A stretch of DNA of 64,000 nt from CAVOAK01 sp965217615 (GTDB taxonomy: Bacteria > Pseudomonadota > Alphaproteobacteria > UBA8366 > CAVOAK01): contig CBDCIT010000033.1 in assembly GCA_965217615.1 (NCBI GenBank), positions 1 through 64,000 of the forward strand, read 5' to 3'. Below the pieces are notes generated by a model. It ran no database searches and was not told where the DNA came from. It saw nothing but the letters and a program-made list of their open reading frames with translations. Numbering within the stretch: position 1 is the stretch's first letter; each line of letters starts with the position of its first letter. Shown in pieces: positions 1-7,524 of this stretch. Made by a program: the position numbers and the translations under genes.

Positions 1-477
1 CGCGCACCTGCGGTCCACCAACGTGGTCTTCTCGTCTTCCGGCAAAGCCGCGTACGCTTTGGTCATATTAGCGAACCACGTTTCGCCACCCTTCTCGGGC
101 GCCTCCTTCGCGTAGAAGAACGAGCCACCAGCCGGCTCCTTCAAAAAGAAAAAATCGCTATGCCAGCCCTCGCCAACGTTTGCCGGCGGACTGCCGATAT
201 ATTCGCCATCGACTTTGATATTGGAAAACACGAGTACATCGGGGTGGTCGGGCCATCGGGTGCGGGCGGTGGGGCTGCTTGTGAGGACACCAAACCGTTG
301 CGTGAAAGCCCTTTGCTGCTCCATCGTCATCTCTTGGTTTCGAAAGAGCAGAATATTGTACCGCAGCCAACCCGCACGGATGTCGGAAATTGTTTGCTCC
401 GACAGATCGTCCGTTACATCGACGCCGACGACTTCTGCTCCTAATGCATCGCTAAGTGGTCTGAAGTCGATTTTCAT
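1..477 (-). CDS. TauD/TfdA-family Fe(II)/2-oxoglutarate dioxygenase, C-terminus beyond window
   Basis: This frame runs from an ATG at 477 to the window edge without a stop, giving the first 159 residues. The sequence reads like the TauD/TfdA family, which uses iron and 2-oxoglutarate to oxidise substrates such as taurine, alkyl sulfates or chlorophenoxyacetates. The iron-binding HxD motif is visible as WHSD (H106, D108), followed by the family-typical stretch ending in a GGETWFANM segment (about residues 130-139). The N-terminal part (RPLSDALGAEVVGVD) matches the usual start of these enzymes. The distal iron-binding histidine and the 2-oxoglutarate-binding arginine lie outside the window, so activity and substrate cannot be judged. 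It is divergent from the acetyltransferase at 710. Confidence 0.85.
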   Translation of the reverse strand, partial: MKIDFRPLSDALGAEVVGVDVTDDLSEQTISDIRAGWLRYNILLFRNQEMTMEQQRAFTQRFGVLTSSPTARTRWPDHPDVLVFSNIKVDGEYIGSPPANVGEGWHSDFFFLKEPAGGSFFYAKEAPEKGGETWFANMTKAYAALPEDEKTTLVDRRCA

Positions 478-633
478 GATTGGCAACCTCGATGCTGTTG
501 TTAGCACAACCTGGGATTCACCATTTAGGTTTCTTTCAACGGGACTAATTGTGCCCCATATCACTTTGGCAGGCAATATGCCTCTTGACGTCACTAAAGA
601 GATTCTGCTGCTGGTCTCTGAATGATTGCATTT

Positions 634-685
634 GGGTCAACAGCGGACTTTAAAATGCTGCGTCGCTGAGGTCCGCTATTGACCC
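634..685. repeat. Palindromic repeat between dioxygenase and acetyltransferase
   Basis: Bases 634-648 (GGGTCAACAGCGGAC) and 671-685 (GTCCGCTATTGACCC) are inverted copies with one mismatch, separated by 22 bases. The core GTCCGCT/AGCGGAC recurs at 1231-1353 and 17617-17688, so this belongs to a small dispersed palindrome family. It sits in the intergenic space between two divergent genes. Confidence 0.75.
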
Positions 686-709
686 TTAGCAGACATCGTA
701 ACGCTGCCC

Positions 710-1222
710 TTGTATGCTTTGTCCATGCTTCATATAAACGACGGTATGTACGGCATCAAAATTCGCAAACTACACCCCGATGACGCACCGACCATGGCCA
801 CTATCTTCTTTGATGCAGTGCATGAGGGCACCAAAGATCACTATACCGAGGCGCAGAGACAGGCGTGGGGCGGTAGCGCGCCAATTCCTGAACGTTGGCG
901 ACACACAATAGAAGACATGATCGGGTTCATAGCGGAGGAAAATGGGCAACCTCTTGGTTTCATGACGATTGATGCTGAAGGGTTCATTGATCTGGCATTT
1001 GTATCGCCTTCGGTTTCGGGAAGAGGTGTTGGTTACCAATTGTATAACGCAGTCGAGGAAAAGGCGCATGACCTTGGCGCACCGGTTCTTCGTACTGAGG
1101 CAAGCAAGGCGGCAAAATCATTCTTCGAAAGACAGGGCTGGTTCGTCATTGAAGAACAAATTGTCGTCAAGCAGGGTGGGGTGCCTCTGACCTATTTCAA
1201 GATGCAAAAGACCTTAGAGTAA
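710..1222 (+). CDS. GNAT-family N-acetyltransferase
   Basis: A protein of up to 170 residues with the GNAT fold signature: an acetyl-CoA-binding motif A (VSPSVSGRGVGYQLYNAVEEKA, with the RGVGYQL core) and a C-terminal segment (EASKAAKSFFERQGW) typical of YafP/PhnO-like acetyltransferases. Such enzymes acetylate small amines or protein N-termini; nothing here shows the substrate. In-frame starts exist at 710, 725 and 746. The last one, MYGIKIRKLHPDDA, best matches the usual start of the domain, so the true protein is probably 158 residues. It stands alone, flanked by palindromic repeats on both sides, which suggests it is a mobile or accessory cargo gene. Confidence 0.85.
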   Translation: MYALSMLHINDGMYGIKIRKLHPDDAPTMATIFFDAVHEGTKDHYTEAQRQAWGGSAPIPERWRHTIEDMIGFIAEENGQPLGFMTIDAEGFIDLAFVSPSVSGRGVGYQLYNAVEEKAHDLGAPVLRTEASKAAKSFFERQGWFVIEEQIVVKQGGVPLTYFKMQKTLE

Positions 1223-1230
1223 ACTGCTGC

Positions 1231-1353
1231 AATGTCCGCTTATGGCTACAAGCGGACATTTACCGATACAGGTAGCTACGTCCGCTTTACCCCCCGAAAG
1301 CAGACATTAATGGCGGCAGTGAATTATGTCCGCTTATGACCCAAAGCGGACAT
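1231..1353. repeat. Cluster of three TGTCCGCTT-type palindromes
   Basis: Three close palindromes lie directly after the acetyltransferase stop. Bases 1231-1241 pair with 1250-1260 (AATGTCCGCTT/AAGCGGACATT). A degenerate copy lies at about 1279-1307. A good copy pairs 1326-1335 with 1344-1353 (ATGTCCGCTT/AAGCGGACAT) around a GACCC-containing loop. They could act as terminators or be REP-like elements; no transposase is attached. Confidence 0.75.
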
Positions 1354-1433
1354 CTACCTACATAAGCCTATTCGAGTGTTCCCTCTGCAACATTCACTAA
1401 GATTGAAACCAGTTGATCGATTCAGGGAAGGCT

Positions 1434-1559
1434 ATGGTGGATCGGTCCACTCAACGCAGGCTCGCGGCGATCCTAGCTGCAGACATGCCCGGATATGCGC
1501 TACTCTTGGAACAAGGCACCGACGGCACCGAGGTTTCCCTACTCCAGAATCTGATTTGA
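1434..1559 (+). pseudogene. Remnant of an adenylate/guanylate-cyclase-like gene
   Basis: From the ATG at 1434 the frame gives 41 residues, then stops at TGA 1557-1559. The segment QRRLAAILAADMPGYALLLE followed by GTDGTEVSLLQNL closely resembles the first 40 residues of the class III adenylate cyclases common in alphaproteobacteria (RRLAAILAADVVGYS.LM..DE.GT...L). The rest of the catalytic domain is not recognisable in any frame before 1750. This is inferred to be a decayed 5' fragment. The match is short, so the assignment is moderate. Confidence 0.5.
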
Positions 1560-1754
1560 AAATACCTGCTTCATCTATGATGCGGTATACAAACGCTTTG
1601 CGGTTGGCAACTGAACTCAAAATTGGCCAATTGTGGCCCTGGATTATTGCAGGTCATCGCATGCGTACACGTAAGTTCATTGCTAACATGACGCCAAAGC
1701 TTTCGGGCTCAATGAACTTGTGGAAGTTCGGTCTAAACCATTGGGAGAGTGGCT

Positions 1755-2109
1755 ATGACACGATTGCGAGAATTCCAAGTCGCAACGCTGACGTATGATC
1801 AGTCGTTCGCCGGCACAAATAGCCTGCCTACAATTATCATTAATCAGCAAGGTTTCGAACGTATCCACCCGAGGATGACGGACGACAACCGACTTTCAGG
1901 AAGCTTCAAGCGAGAGAAGGCCGCCTTGTTTACCCAACAACTACCGATCGGAGGGCAACATCTAGAGCATAACTTTTTCAATCCCTCTTCGATTCGCGTC
2001 GCTACAAGAAGCAATGACCAATGGCGTCCCCAGCATGTGTTCGTTTGGGGGAAGACAGTTGCGGATGTGACTATTCCACTAGCAATTGAAACCAACATGA
2101 ACGTTGACC
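1755..2109 (+). pseudogene. 5' part of an unrecognised two-domain gene split by IS66
   Basis: A reading frame starts at ATG 1755, six bases after a good ribosome-binding sequence (GGGAGAG, 1743-1749), and is interrupted at 2109 by the IS66-family element. When the element and one copy of the 8-bp duplication are removed, the frame continues exactly in phase at 4549. The visible half ends with SSIRVATRSNDQW and HVFVWG, a pattern repeated in the other half (NSIHVSILGPNKW, SIDLFGL). The protein therefore probably held two similar domains of roughly 110 residues, perhaps beta-sandwich modules of a PLAT-like kind. The family is not recognised and no function is proposed. Confidence 0.6.
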
Positions 2110-2190
2110 GTAACTACCCAGGTCTGATTGGCCCGAGCGTTTGTATGTGAGGGATCGTGGCGGTCCGGGCTGGTAGCGGTGCCGGTGTTC

Positions 2191-3729
2191 TCAGAGGCGC
2201 AGTTTGGGGATTAGTTGCATCGGATCGGGATGCACCAGGGTCTGGAGGACGTTCCAGCGTTGCTTTCGGGCGGTGGCGATGACGGCACGCATTCTGGCGA
2301 AGTTGTAGGCACCCCTCTCGGAGCGGAAGCCACCGGAGATCTTCTGGCGCAGCTTGGCCATTCGGAGGTCACGTTCGGCCTCATTGTTCGTAAACGGCGT
2401 GCGCGGGTCGGTGAGGAATCGCAGGCATCCCTCCTTGTGCTTGCGGAGGCGGAGCGCGAGGTTATGACCGATGCGGCGTTTCTTTCGTCCGCGCTTGCCG
2501 GTCCGGAGCGGCGGCTGCGCCTCGTGGAAGGCGATGGCGTGGTCGAGGATGCGGGCCCAGGCCCGCGAGATCCGGGCCACCAGGGAGGCGGGCACGTCGC
2601 GGCCGTTCTCACGGGAGAAGCGGGTAGCCCTGTGCGCGCGCTCAAGGAGGCGCTGCATGCTCTTTGCCCAGTCTTCCTTCTCGATGTCGATCAGGGCCTG
2701 GAGTTCGCGCAGGTGATGGGCGTTGCAGGCGCCGTGGCGCACGCCCTTGAGGGTGAAGTAGGCGGCGTAATCGTCATGGATGAGGATGCCTTCGAGGTCC
2801 TTTTCGACATCGCCGCGTCCCGCGCCGATGCGCAGGACGGTCAGGAATGGGGTGCACAGCACGTGGAGCCAGCGGGTACGGGCGGCGATCCGCAGGCCGG
2901 TTTCGTCGAGGTGCTTGACCGGGACCGCTGTGCGGATCACGTCTGCGACATGGGCGAGGAAGGGCTCGAAGCGCCTGGCGGTTCGCCGGCCCATGGCGGT
3001 GATCGTGGCTGTGGAGATGGACACTGCGAAGAGGTCGCTCATGAGTTCGGCCAAGCGCTTCTCGGGAACGACCTGGGCGTACAGCAGGTAGCTCACCCAG
3101 GCGGTGATGCGTGGCCCGTACTGGACCGGGGCGGTCACGCCGTCCGGGAAGACGGCTCCTGTCACGGTGGCGCAGGCGCCGCAGAGGCAGCGATGGGCGC
3201 GGTGTTCGGTGACCTCCAGGGGGCGTGGCTCGGGCACATCGAAGACCTGTCGACAGACGGGCGCGCGGTGACGGTCGGCGTCCGACAGCGGTGCGCCGCA
3301 GCCCGAACAGGCGGAGGGGTCATGATCCACAACATGGTCCGGGCTCTCGGTCCGCGCCAGCGTCGTTCCCTTGTGGCCCGGCTGGCCGCCGCTTGGCCTG
3401 CCGGACTTGCCGCGCTGGCTTCGGGTGCGCCTCTGGGTTCCGCTCTTCTTGCCCAGGCCGTTGCTGGCGGGCGGCTTGCTGCTGGTGGTGCTGTCAAGCG
3501 CCGCGCTCCGCTCGAGCTCGGCGATGCGGTCCCGCAGGGTCACGTTCTCCCGCTCGAGCGCGGCATTCTCCCGGACGAGCACCGTGGCCAGGCGCAACAG
3601 CCCCTGGCCCCAATCCCGGAAGGCCTTGACGACTGTTGTTGCGAAGGATGAGGGGTCAAGAAGATCTTGCAGGCACGCGAAGGCCTCGTCATGGGCGGCG
3701 AGGTCCTCGTGCCAGCGCGACAGCGTCAC
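2191..3729 (-). CDS. tnpC: IS66-family transposase (TnpC)
   Basis: A 512-residue transposase. It has an N-terminal leucine-rich coiled coil (about 45-75), a Ser/Lys/Gly-rich linker, a cysteine motif (CSGCGAPL and further cysteines, about 140-190), and a DDE catalytic domain. Likely catalytic residues are visible in KHLDETGLRI, IHDDYAAYF and the C-terminal NNEAERDLRM. The length is normal for IS66 TnpC. The start is GTG at 3729, overlapping the methyltransferase stop (GTGA), so the two are likely translated together. Insertion by this family makes 8-bp duplications, as seen around this copy. The frame is intact, so the element may still be active. Confidence 0.95.
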   Translation of the reverse strand: MTLSRWHEDLAAHDEAFACLQDLLDPSSFATTVVKAFRDWGQGLLRLATVLVRENAALERENVTLRDRIAELERSAALDSTTSSKPPASNGLGKKSGTQRRTRSQRGKSGRPSGGQPGHKGTTLARTESPDHVVDHDPSACSGCGAPLSDADRHRAPVCRQVFDVPEPRPLEVTEHRAHRCLCGACATVTGAVFPDGVTAPVQYGPRITAWVSYLLYAQVVPEKRLAELMSDLFAVSISTATITAMGRRTARRFEPFLAHVADVIRTAVPVKHLDETGLRIAARTRWLHVLCTPFLTVLRIGAGRGDVEKDLEGILIHDDYAAYFTLKGVRHGACNAHHLRELQALIDIEKEDWAKSMQRLLERAHRATRFSRENGRDVPASLVARISRAWARILDHAIAFHEAQPPLRTGKRGRKKRRIGHNLALRLRKHKEGCLRFLTDPRTPFTNNEAERDLRMAKLRQKISGGFRSERGAYNFARMRAVIATARKQRWNVLQTLVHPDPMQLIPKLRL

Positions 3730-4391
3730 GGGTCCTCGGCATCGACGGCCATCATGGCGGCCAGCACCGCGAGGCGTTCGCCCGCCGGCAAGGCCTTGTA
3801 ACGCCGGCCCCAGTTGGCCGCCTTACGCTTGATGCGCTGGCGGTCGGTGAAGTTCCGGCCTGCGTAGCTCGCCCAATGCACCCGGTCGGGCGCGAAGTTG
3901 AACCACACGACCTCGGTCCGCACCTGGGCCTGGGTCGTCACCTGCAGCGCCAGACTGCGCCAGCCCGCCAGCATCTCGTCATAGAGCGCCGAGGGATGGC
4001 CCGAGACCATCACCTGGCAGGGCAGATCCTTGAGCAGGTCCAGGAGCGCGACATGGTCGACCTCCTCGTAGTCGAAGCGATAGCGCCGTGCCGAACGGCG
4101 GGTCGCGTGCAGATAGGGGGGATCGCTGTAGACCAGCTCCGGGCCCAGAAACGGGAACGAGGCCAAAAAGGCATGGGCACAGCCATGCACCAACTCGACC
4201 GGGTAGTCACAGGCAAAGGCCTCGAGCGCCTGCGCATCGCGGTCGATGCCGATCGAGCGCACGCCCGTTGGCTTGCGCTTCATCAGCGCACCGCCCCCCA
4301 GGTGGCTCTCGATGTAAACGCTGTGCGGCGGCATCAGCGCAATCAGCGCCTGGCACAGACCGCTCGTCGCCTTCGACCCAAAATATCCCAC
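3726..4391 (-). CDS. D12-class (Dam-like) adenine-specific DNA methyltransferase, IS66 passenger
   Basis: A 221-residue protein starting at GTG 4391. Two hallmarks of class D12 N6-adenine DNA methyltransferases are present: an N-terminal AdoMet-binding FGSK segment (residues 4-7) and the catalytic DPPY (90-93). The spacing and the middle segment (HLGGGALM, SIGIDRDAQAL) also fit this class. It is shorter than E. coli Dam (about 278 residues), mainly through a small target-recognition region. It lies wholly inside the IS66 ends and its stop overlaps the tnpC start, so it is cargo of the element. No restriction enzyme is next to it. An inferred role is methylation of the element's own DNA to control or protect transposition; the target sequence cannot be read from the protein. 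Confidence 0.88.
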   Translation of the reverse strand: MGYFGSKATSGLCQALIALMPPHSVYIESHLGGGALMKRKPTGVRSIGIDRDAQALEAFACDYPVELVHGCAHAFLASFPFLGPELVYSDPPYLHATRRSARRYRFDYEEVDHVALLDLLKDLPCQVMVSGHPSALYDEMLAGWRSLALQVTTQAQVRTEVVWFNFAPDRVHWASYAGRNFTDRQRIKRKAANWGRRYKALPAGERLAVLAAMMAVDAEDP

Positions 4392-4540
4392 GCGCCGCTC
4401 CCGTCACACGAGAGCGCAACCCATAGACGCCCGATTCTATGGAGTCAAGAGACGATCAACGACGCGGCGGCGGAAACCCGGCCCCGCCGACCACCTACAT
4501 CATCCTCTCACGGTCAGGAGCGGGGTACCTGGGTAGTTAC

Positions 4541-5087
4541 CGTTGACCTCAGTTCCGAAGTTGATTCATCGGGCAATCCCGAAGGTGTTGTTTCGGCTCC
4601 AATTCGAAGTGTTCAACGCGGTGGACCAAATGTAACGATCCGACGCCTCCTGTTGGTCGTCAGCACTAGGAGCAATGCCAACGCTTGGACTGATGATCCC
4701 CTATATGTTCAGGTTGAGATTCCGGGCACACTATTGGTGAATCACACCGTACCAACTACTGCAGCAGATTTGGACAACGGAACCGCAAACATGTTTATGG
4801 TTCCGGTTGCATTTCCATTCACAAAATCGATGCTTCAAGCTAATTCCATTCACGTCAGTATACTGGGACCGAATAAATGGCGGGCGAGGTCAATTGACCT
4901 ATTCGGGCTTTCAACGGCTAATGCAAGACCGTTTTCAGTTGTACCTTTAGGCACCTATTTAGGACGCAGTTACCCGGCTTCCAGATGCTTGTTGATGTCT
5001 CTTATTTCATTGTCCGTGAGCTTCATTGACAGGTCTCTTTCCGTGCGACCCGCTGGCTGTTGCTGTCGTAACGCTTTATTTCTTTAA
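4541..5087 (+). pseudogene. 3' part of the unrecognised two-domain gene split by IS66
   Basis: This is the continuation of the gene starting at 1755. Joining base 2109 to base 4549 gives one uninterrupted frame of about 297 residues ending at TAA 5085-5087. The second domain (TIRRLLLVVSTRSNANAWTD onwards, then PLYVQVEIPG, SIHVSILGPNKW and SIDLFGLS) parallels the first. Coding seems natural up to about 4970. The last 35 or so codons are cysteine- and arginine-rich and overlap a different gene remnant on the other strand, so the original 3' end was probably lost by an older rearrangement at about 4972. No known family is recognised. Confidence 0.55.
4970..5026 (-). pseudogene. Short 5' fragment of a possible DNA-methyltransferase gene
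   Basis: On the minus strand an ATG at 5026, preceded by a purine-rich AAAGAGA, encodes MKLTDNEIRDINKHLEAG and then a stop. From memory this resembles the opening of a group of adenine-specific methyltransferases (KLTDSEIRD...IE.GKPLP.KYRF). The match is only 18 residues and is uncertain. The break falls where the plus-strand repeat-domain gene begins, so it looks like a rearrangement joint. The 225 bases upstream (5027-5251) hold no other recognisable gene. Confidence 0.3.
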
Positions 5088-5251
5088 TCGCGCTACTTGG
5101 AAAACGGGTCCCGTCCAACCCTTCCACTATGGACTTTGCCCACCACTCTCATTATCCCGCATTAGCGGGTGTTCCCCATCGCTGGATGCCATGTAACCGA
5201 GATTTCGGTTCTCTTTCTGAAGCCCGGACAGGGTGAGCGTGTTGCTCTTAA

Positions 5252-6693
5252 CAGCCCGTTGATTAAGTCGGCGCCGTCTGATTCTCTGGTTCCCTGATTT
5301 GCAGGGGGGGTTGCCGATGGCGATGGGACGGCAGAAGGATGGTCAGGGGGACCTGATGGTGAGCTGGTCGGAGATGCCGCGCTCTCCGGGTCATGTGTTT
5401 TATGACCGCTTGCAGTCGGTGCTGATCGAGGGCGGCTTCGACGCCTTTGCCGAGGCGAGCTGCCGGCCTTATTACGCGGCCCGGATGGGCGCGCCCTCGG
5501 TGCCGCCCGGGCGCTATTTCCGGATGCACCTGGTGGGCTACTTCGAGGGCATCGACAGCGAGCGCGGTCTGGAGTGGCGCTGCTCGGACTCGCTTTCGCT
5601 GCGGGCGTTCCTGCGACTGGGGAGCCGTGATCGGGTACCGGACCATTCCTGGCTGTCACGGAGCCGCACGCGCCTGCCCCATGAAGTCCACGCGGCGGTC
5701 TTCGACTGGGTTCTGGTGCTGATCGCCGAGGCGGGGCTGATCAAGGGCGAGCGCATCGGCGTCGATGCCTCGACCATGGAGGCCAACGCGGCGCTGCGGA
5801 ACATCGTGCGGCGCGCCAACGGCGAAGGCTACCGGGAGATGCTGGAGCGCCTGGCCCGGGAAAGCGGCGTCGAGACACCCACGGCCGAGGATCTGGCGCG
5901 TCTGGAGCGGAAGCGCAAGAAGCTTTCCAACACGGATTGGGTTTCGAAGAGCGACCCCGAGGCCAAGATCGCCAAGATGAAGGACGGCACGACGCATCTG
6001 GCCTACAAGCCCGAGCACGCGGTGGATCTGGACACCGGCGCGGTGGTGGCGGCCGAGCTGCACCCGGCCGATGAGGGCGACACCACGACGCTTTCCAAGA
6101 CCCTGGCGAAGGCCGAGGCAAACCTCGGGGCGGTGGATGCGGCACCGACGGCGGAGGACCCGGCCGAATGCGTCGCCGACAAAGGTTATCACTCACGGGC
6201 GGTCTTGAGAGCTCTGAACGACAGTCCCAGGAAGACCCGGATCGCGGCGCCCAAGCAGACCGGCTTTTCGCGCTGGCACGGTGATGAGGCGGCGCGGCGC
6301 GCGGTCACCAACAACCGTGCGCGGCTCAAGTCCGGGGTCGCCCGCGAGGCCTTCAAGCTGCGCGCCGAGATCGTCGAGCGCTGCTTTGCCCACAACCTCG
6401 ATCGTGGCGGCATGCGACGAACCTGGCTGCGCGGGCGAGAGAATGTGCACAAGCGATACCTGCTCCACGTCGCCGGCCACAATCTATCGTTACTGATGCG
6501 CCAGCTCATCGGCGCCGGCACCCCGCGGGAGGCCGTGGCGGGCGGATATGGCGGTATTTTCGTTCTGCTCACGCCCACCGGGGCCATGCTGGTGGCACGG
6601 GGGGGGGGGTTCGCAAAGCGGCCAGTCGGCTTTCGCCGCCGCTTTCTTCATCTGGGGGTGAGAGCCGGAAAAAGCCACTTAATCAACGGGCTG
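5252..6693. mobile_element. IS1182-like insertion element
   Basis: The element is bounded by a perfect 17-bp inverted repeat: CAGCCCGTTGATTAAGT at 5252-5268 and ACTTAATCAACGGGCTG at 6677-6693. It is 1442 bp long with one plus-strand transposase. Its right end sits inside the IS5-like transposase gene, directly after the codons for ADSAY. No target duplication is seen (TTAA at 5248-5251 versus ATAA at 6694-6697), and the missing half of the IS5-like gene is not on the left. The left flank was therefore probably replaced by a later deletion or recombination. Confidence 0.85.
5299..6661 (+). CDS. IS4/IS5-type (IS1182-like) DDE transposase with a 3' homopolymer frameshift
   Basis: A transposase of about 450 residues with an N-terminal SPGHVFYDRLQ segment, a helix-rich DUF772-like domain with DHSWLSRSRTRLP (about 115-130), a first catalytic Asp in GVDASTMEAN (about 155-163), and a later DKGYHSRAVL segment typical of the IS1182/IS5 fold. 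In-frame starts exist at 5299, 5317 and 5323; the domain begins after the last. A run of eleven G bases (6599-6609) near the end shifts the frame. As read, the frame runs on past the inverted repeat to 7071, whereas the +1 frame stops at TGA 6659-6661 just inside the element. The run may be a real slippage mutation or a sequencing error. Confidence 0.8.
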
Positions 6694-7443
6694 ATAAGCG
6701 CTGTCCGCCCATACGCCCAAGGCCGTGTTGTCCCCATCCAGGATATCGTCGAGAACCTTACTGTCGTGCGTCGCCGCGTCGCTCACCTGATAGCGCCGCA
6801 CCAGCTTGTGCCGACGGTCCACGTTGACATGGTTCTTGTAGCCGTAATGGCTCCTGCCGTGCTTCTTGGTCCACCGCGCCTCGACATCCTTTTGGCGCCG
6901 CTTTGCCGGCTTATCCTGCCAGCATTCCGGCGTCTCGCCAGCCTTTATCCCCGCGTTCTCCTTGCGGCTGTTGCGCTGTTTGGGCACCGCCACGATCGAG
7001 GCGTCGATGATCTGGCCGCCCATCGCCAGATAGCCCTGATCCTTCAGGTGGCCATCGAACGTCTCGAATAAGGTCTCGATCACCCCAGCTTGCGTCAACT
7101 GTTCGCGGTACAGCCACACTGTCTTGGCATCGGGAACCCGGTCCTCCAGACCCAACCCCAAAAACCGCATGAACGACAGGCGATCCCGGATCTGATGCTC
7201 AACCTGATCGTCCGACAGATTGTAGAGTGCGCTCAGAATGATCGTCTTGAACATCACCACCGCGTCCCACGGCTTGCGTCCCGCCCGCGACTTGCGCGCC
7301 TTGTCCGAACGCCGACACACCGCATCCAAACACCCACGGAAGTCTTCCCACGGAACAACCTCGTCGATCTTCGCCAGAGGCTCGTTCTTGGCGTCCAGCC
7401 CGGTATACCGCTTCGAAAGATCAAAAAATCCTATCTGACCCAT
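6694..7443 (-). pseudogene. IS5-family transposase, C-terminus removed
   Basis: The start is ATG 7443 (MGQIGFFDLSKRY), preceded by a strong ribosome-binding sequence GGGAGGGG. About 250 residues of an IS5-family transposase remain: the N-terminal DUF772-type region (LSDDQVEHQIRDRLSFMRFLGL, about 75-95), a first catalytic Asp in QIIDASIV (about 147-154), and the second catalytic segment WADSAY, exactly where the frame is broken. The reading frame then runs five codons into the inverted repeat of the IS1182-like element. The catalytic Glu region is missing, so this copy is inactive. Confidence 0.85.
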
Positions 7444-7524
7444 GAACACCCCTCCCGATGTCAACAAATCGTCAACCCGATTCTAAACCGACGGTGCGCG
7501 AAAATGGCATTTTTAGAGGTGCCC
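6694..7524. mobile_element. Truncated IS5-family element
   Basis: One end of an IS5-like element lies against comEC. The inferred terminal sequence, read inward on the minus strand, is GGGCACCTCTAAAAATGCC from 7524. The other end is missing because the IS1182-like element begins at 6693. Insertion of this element removed the 3' part of comEC from view. The outer boundary is inferred from where ComEC similarity stops. Confidence 0.7.

Larger units (their letters stand above)
2110..4540. mobile_element. Complete IS66-family element carrying an adenine methyltransferase
   Basis: The element begins with GTAACTACCCAGGT (2110-2123) and ends with the exact inverted copy ACCTGGGTAGTTAC (4527-4540); IS66-family ends are known to start with GTAA. 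It is flanked on both sides by the 8-bp direct repeat CGTTGACC (2102-2109 and 4541-4548), matching the 8-bp duplication known for this family. It is 2431 bp long and holds only two genes, both on the minus strand: a Dam-like methyltransferase and a tnpC-type transposase. The accessory genes tnpA and tnpB found in many IS66 members are absent. The intact ends, exact duplications and open frames suggest a recent insertion. Confidence 0.95.

Noticed and set aside
160..625. Plus-strand open frames opposite the first gene (for example from 160 and 215)
   Set aside because: The minus-strand frame encodes a clear TauD-type dioxygenase with an HxD motif; the plus-strand frames have no similarity.
2215..3651. 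A 478-codon open frame on the plus strand across the IS66 transposase
   Set aside because: It is an antisense shadow of GC-rich tnpC; the residue composition is biased and the real transposase motifs are on the minus strand.
3636..4540. Long plus-strand frame joining IS66 DNA to the split gene
   Set aside because: The part before 4541 lies inside the IS66 element, antisense to the methyltransferase; only the part after the target duplication belongs to the host gene.
6694..7071. Apparent 120-residue C-terminal extension of the IS1182-like transposase
   Set aside because: It lies beyond the element's inverted repeat and antisense to the IS5-like transposase; it results from the G-run frameshift.
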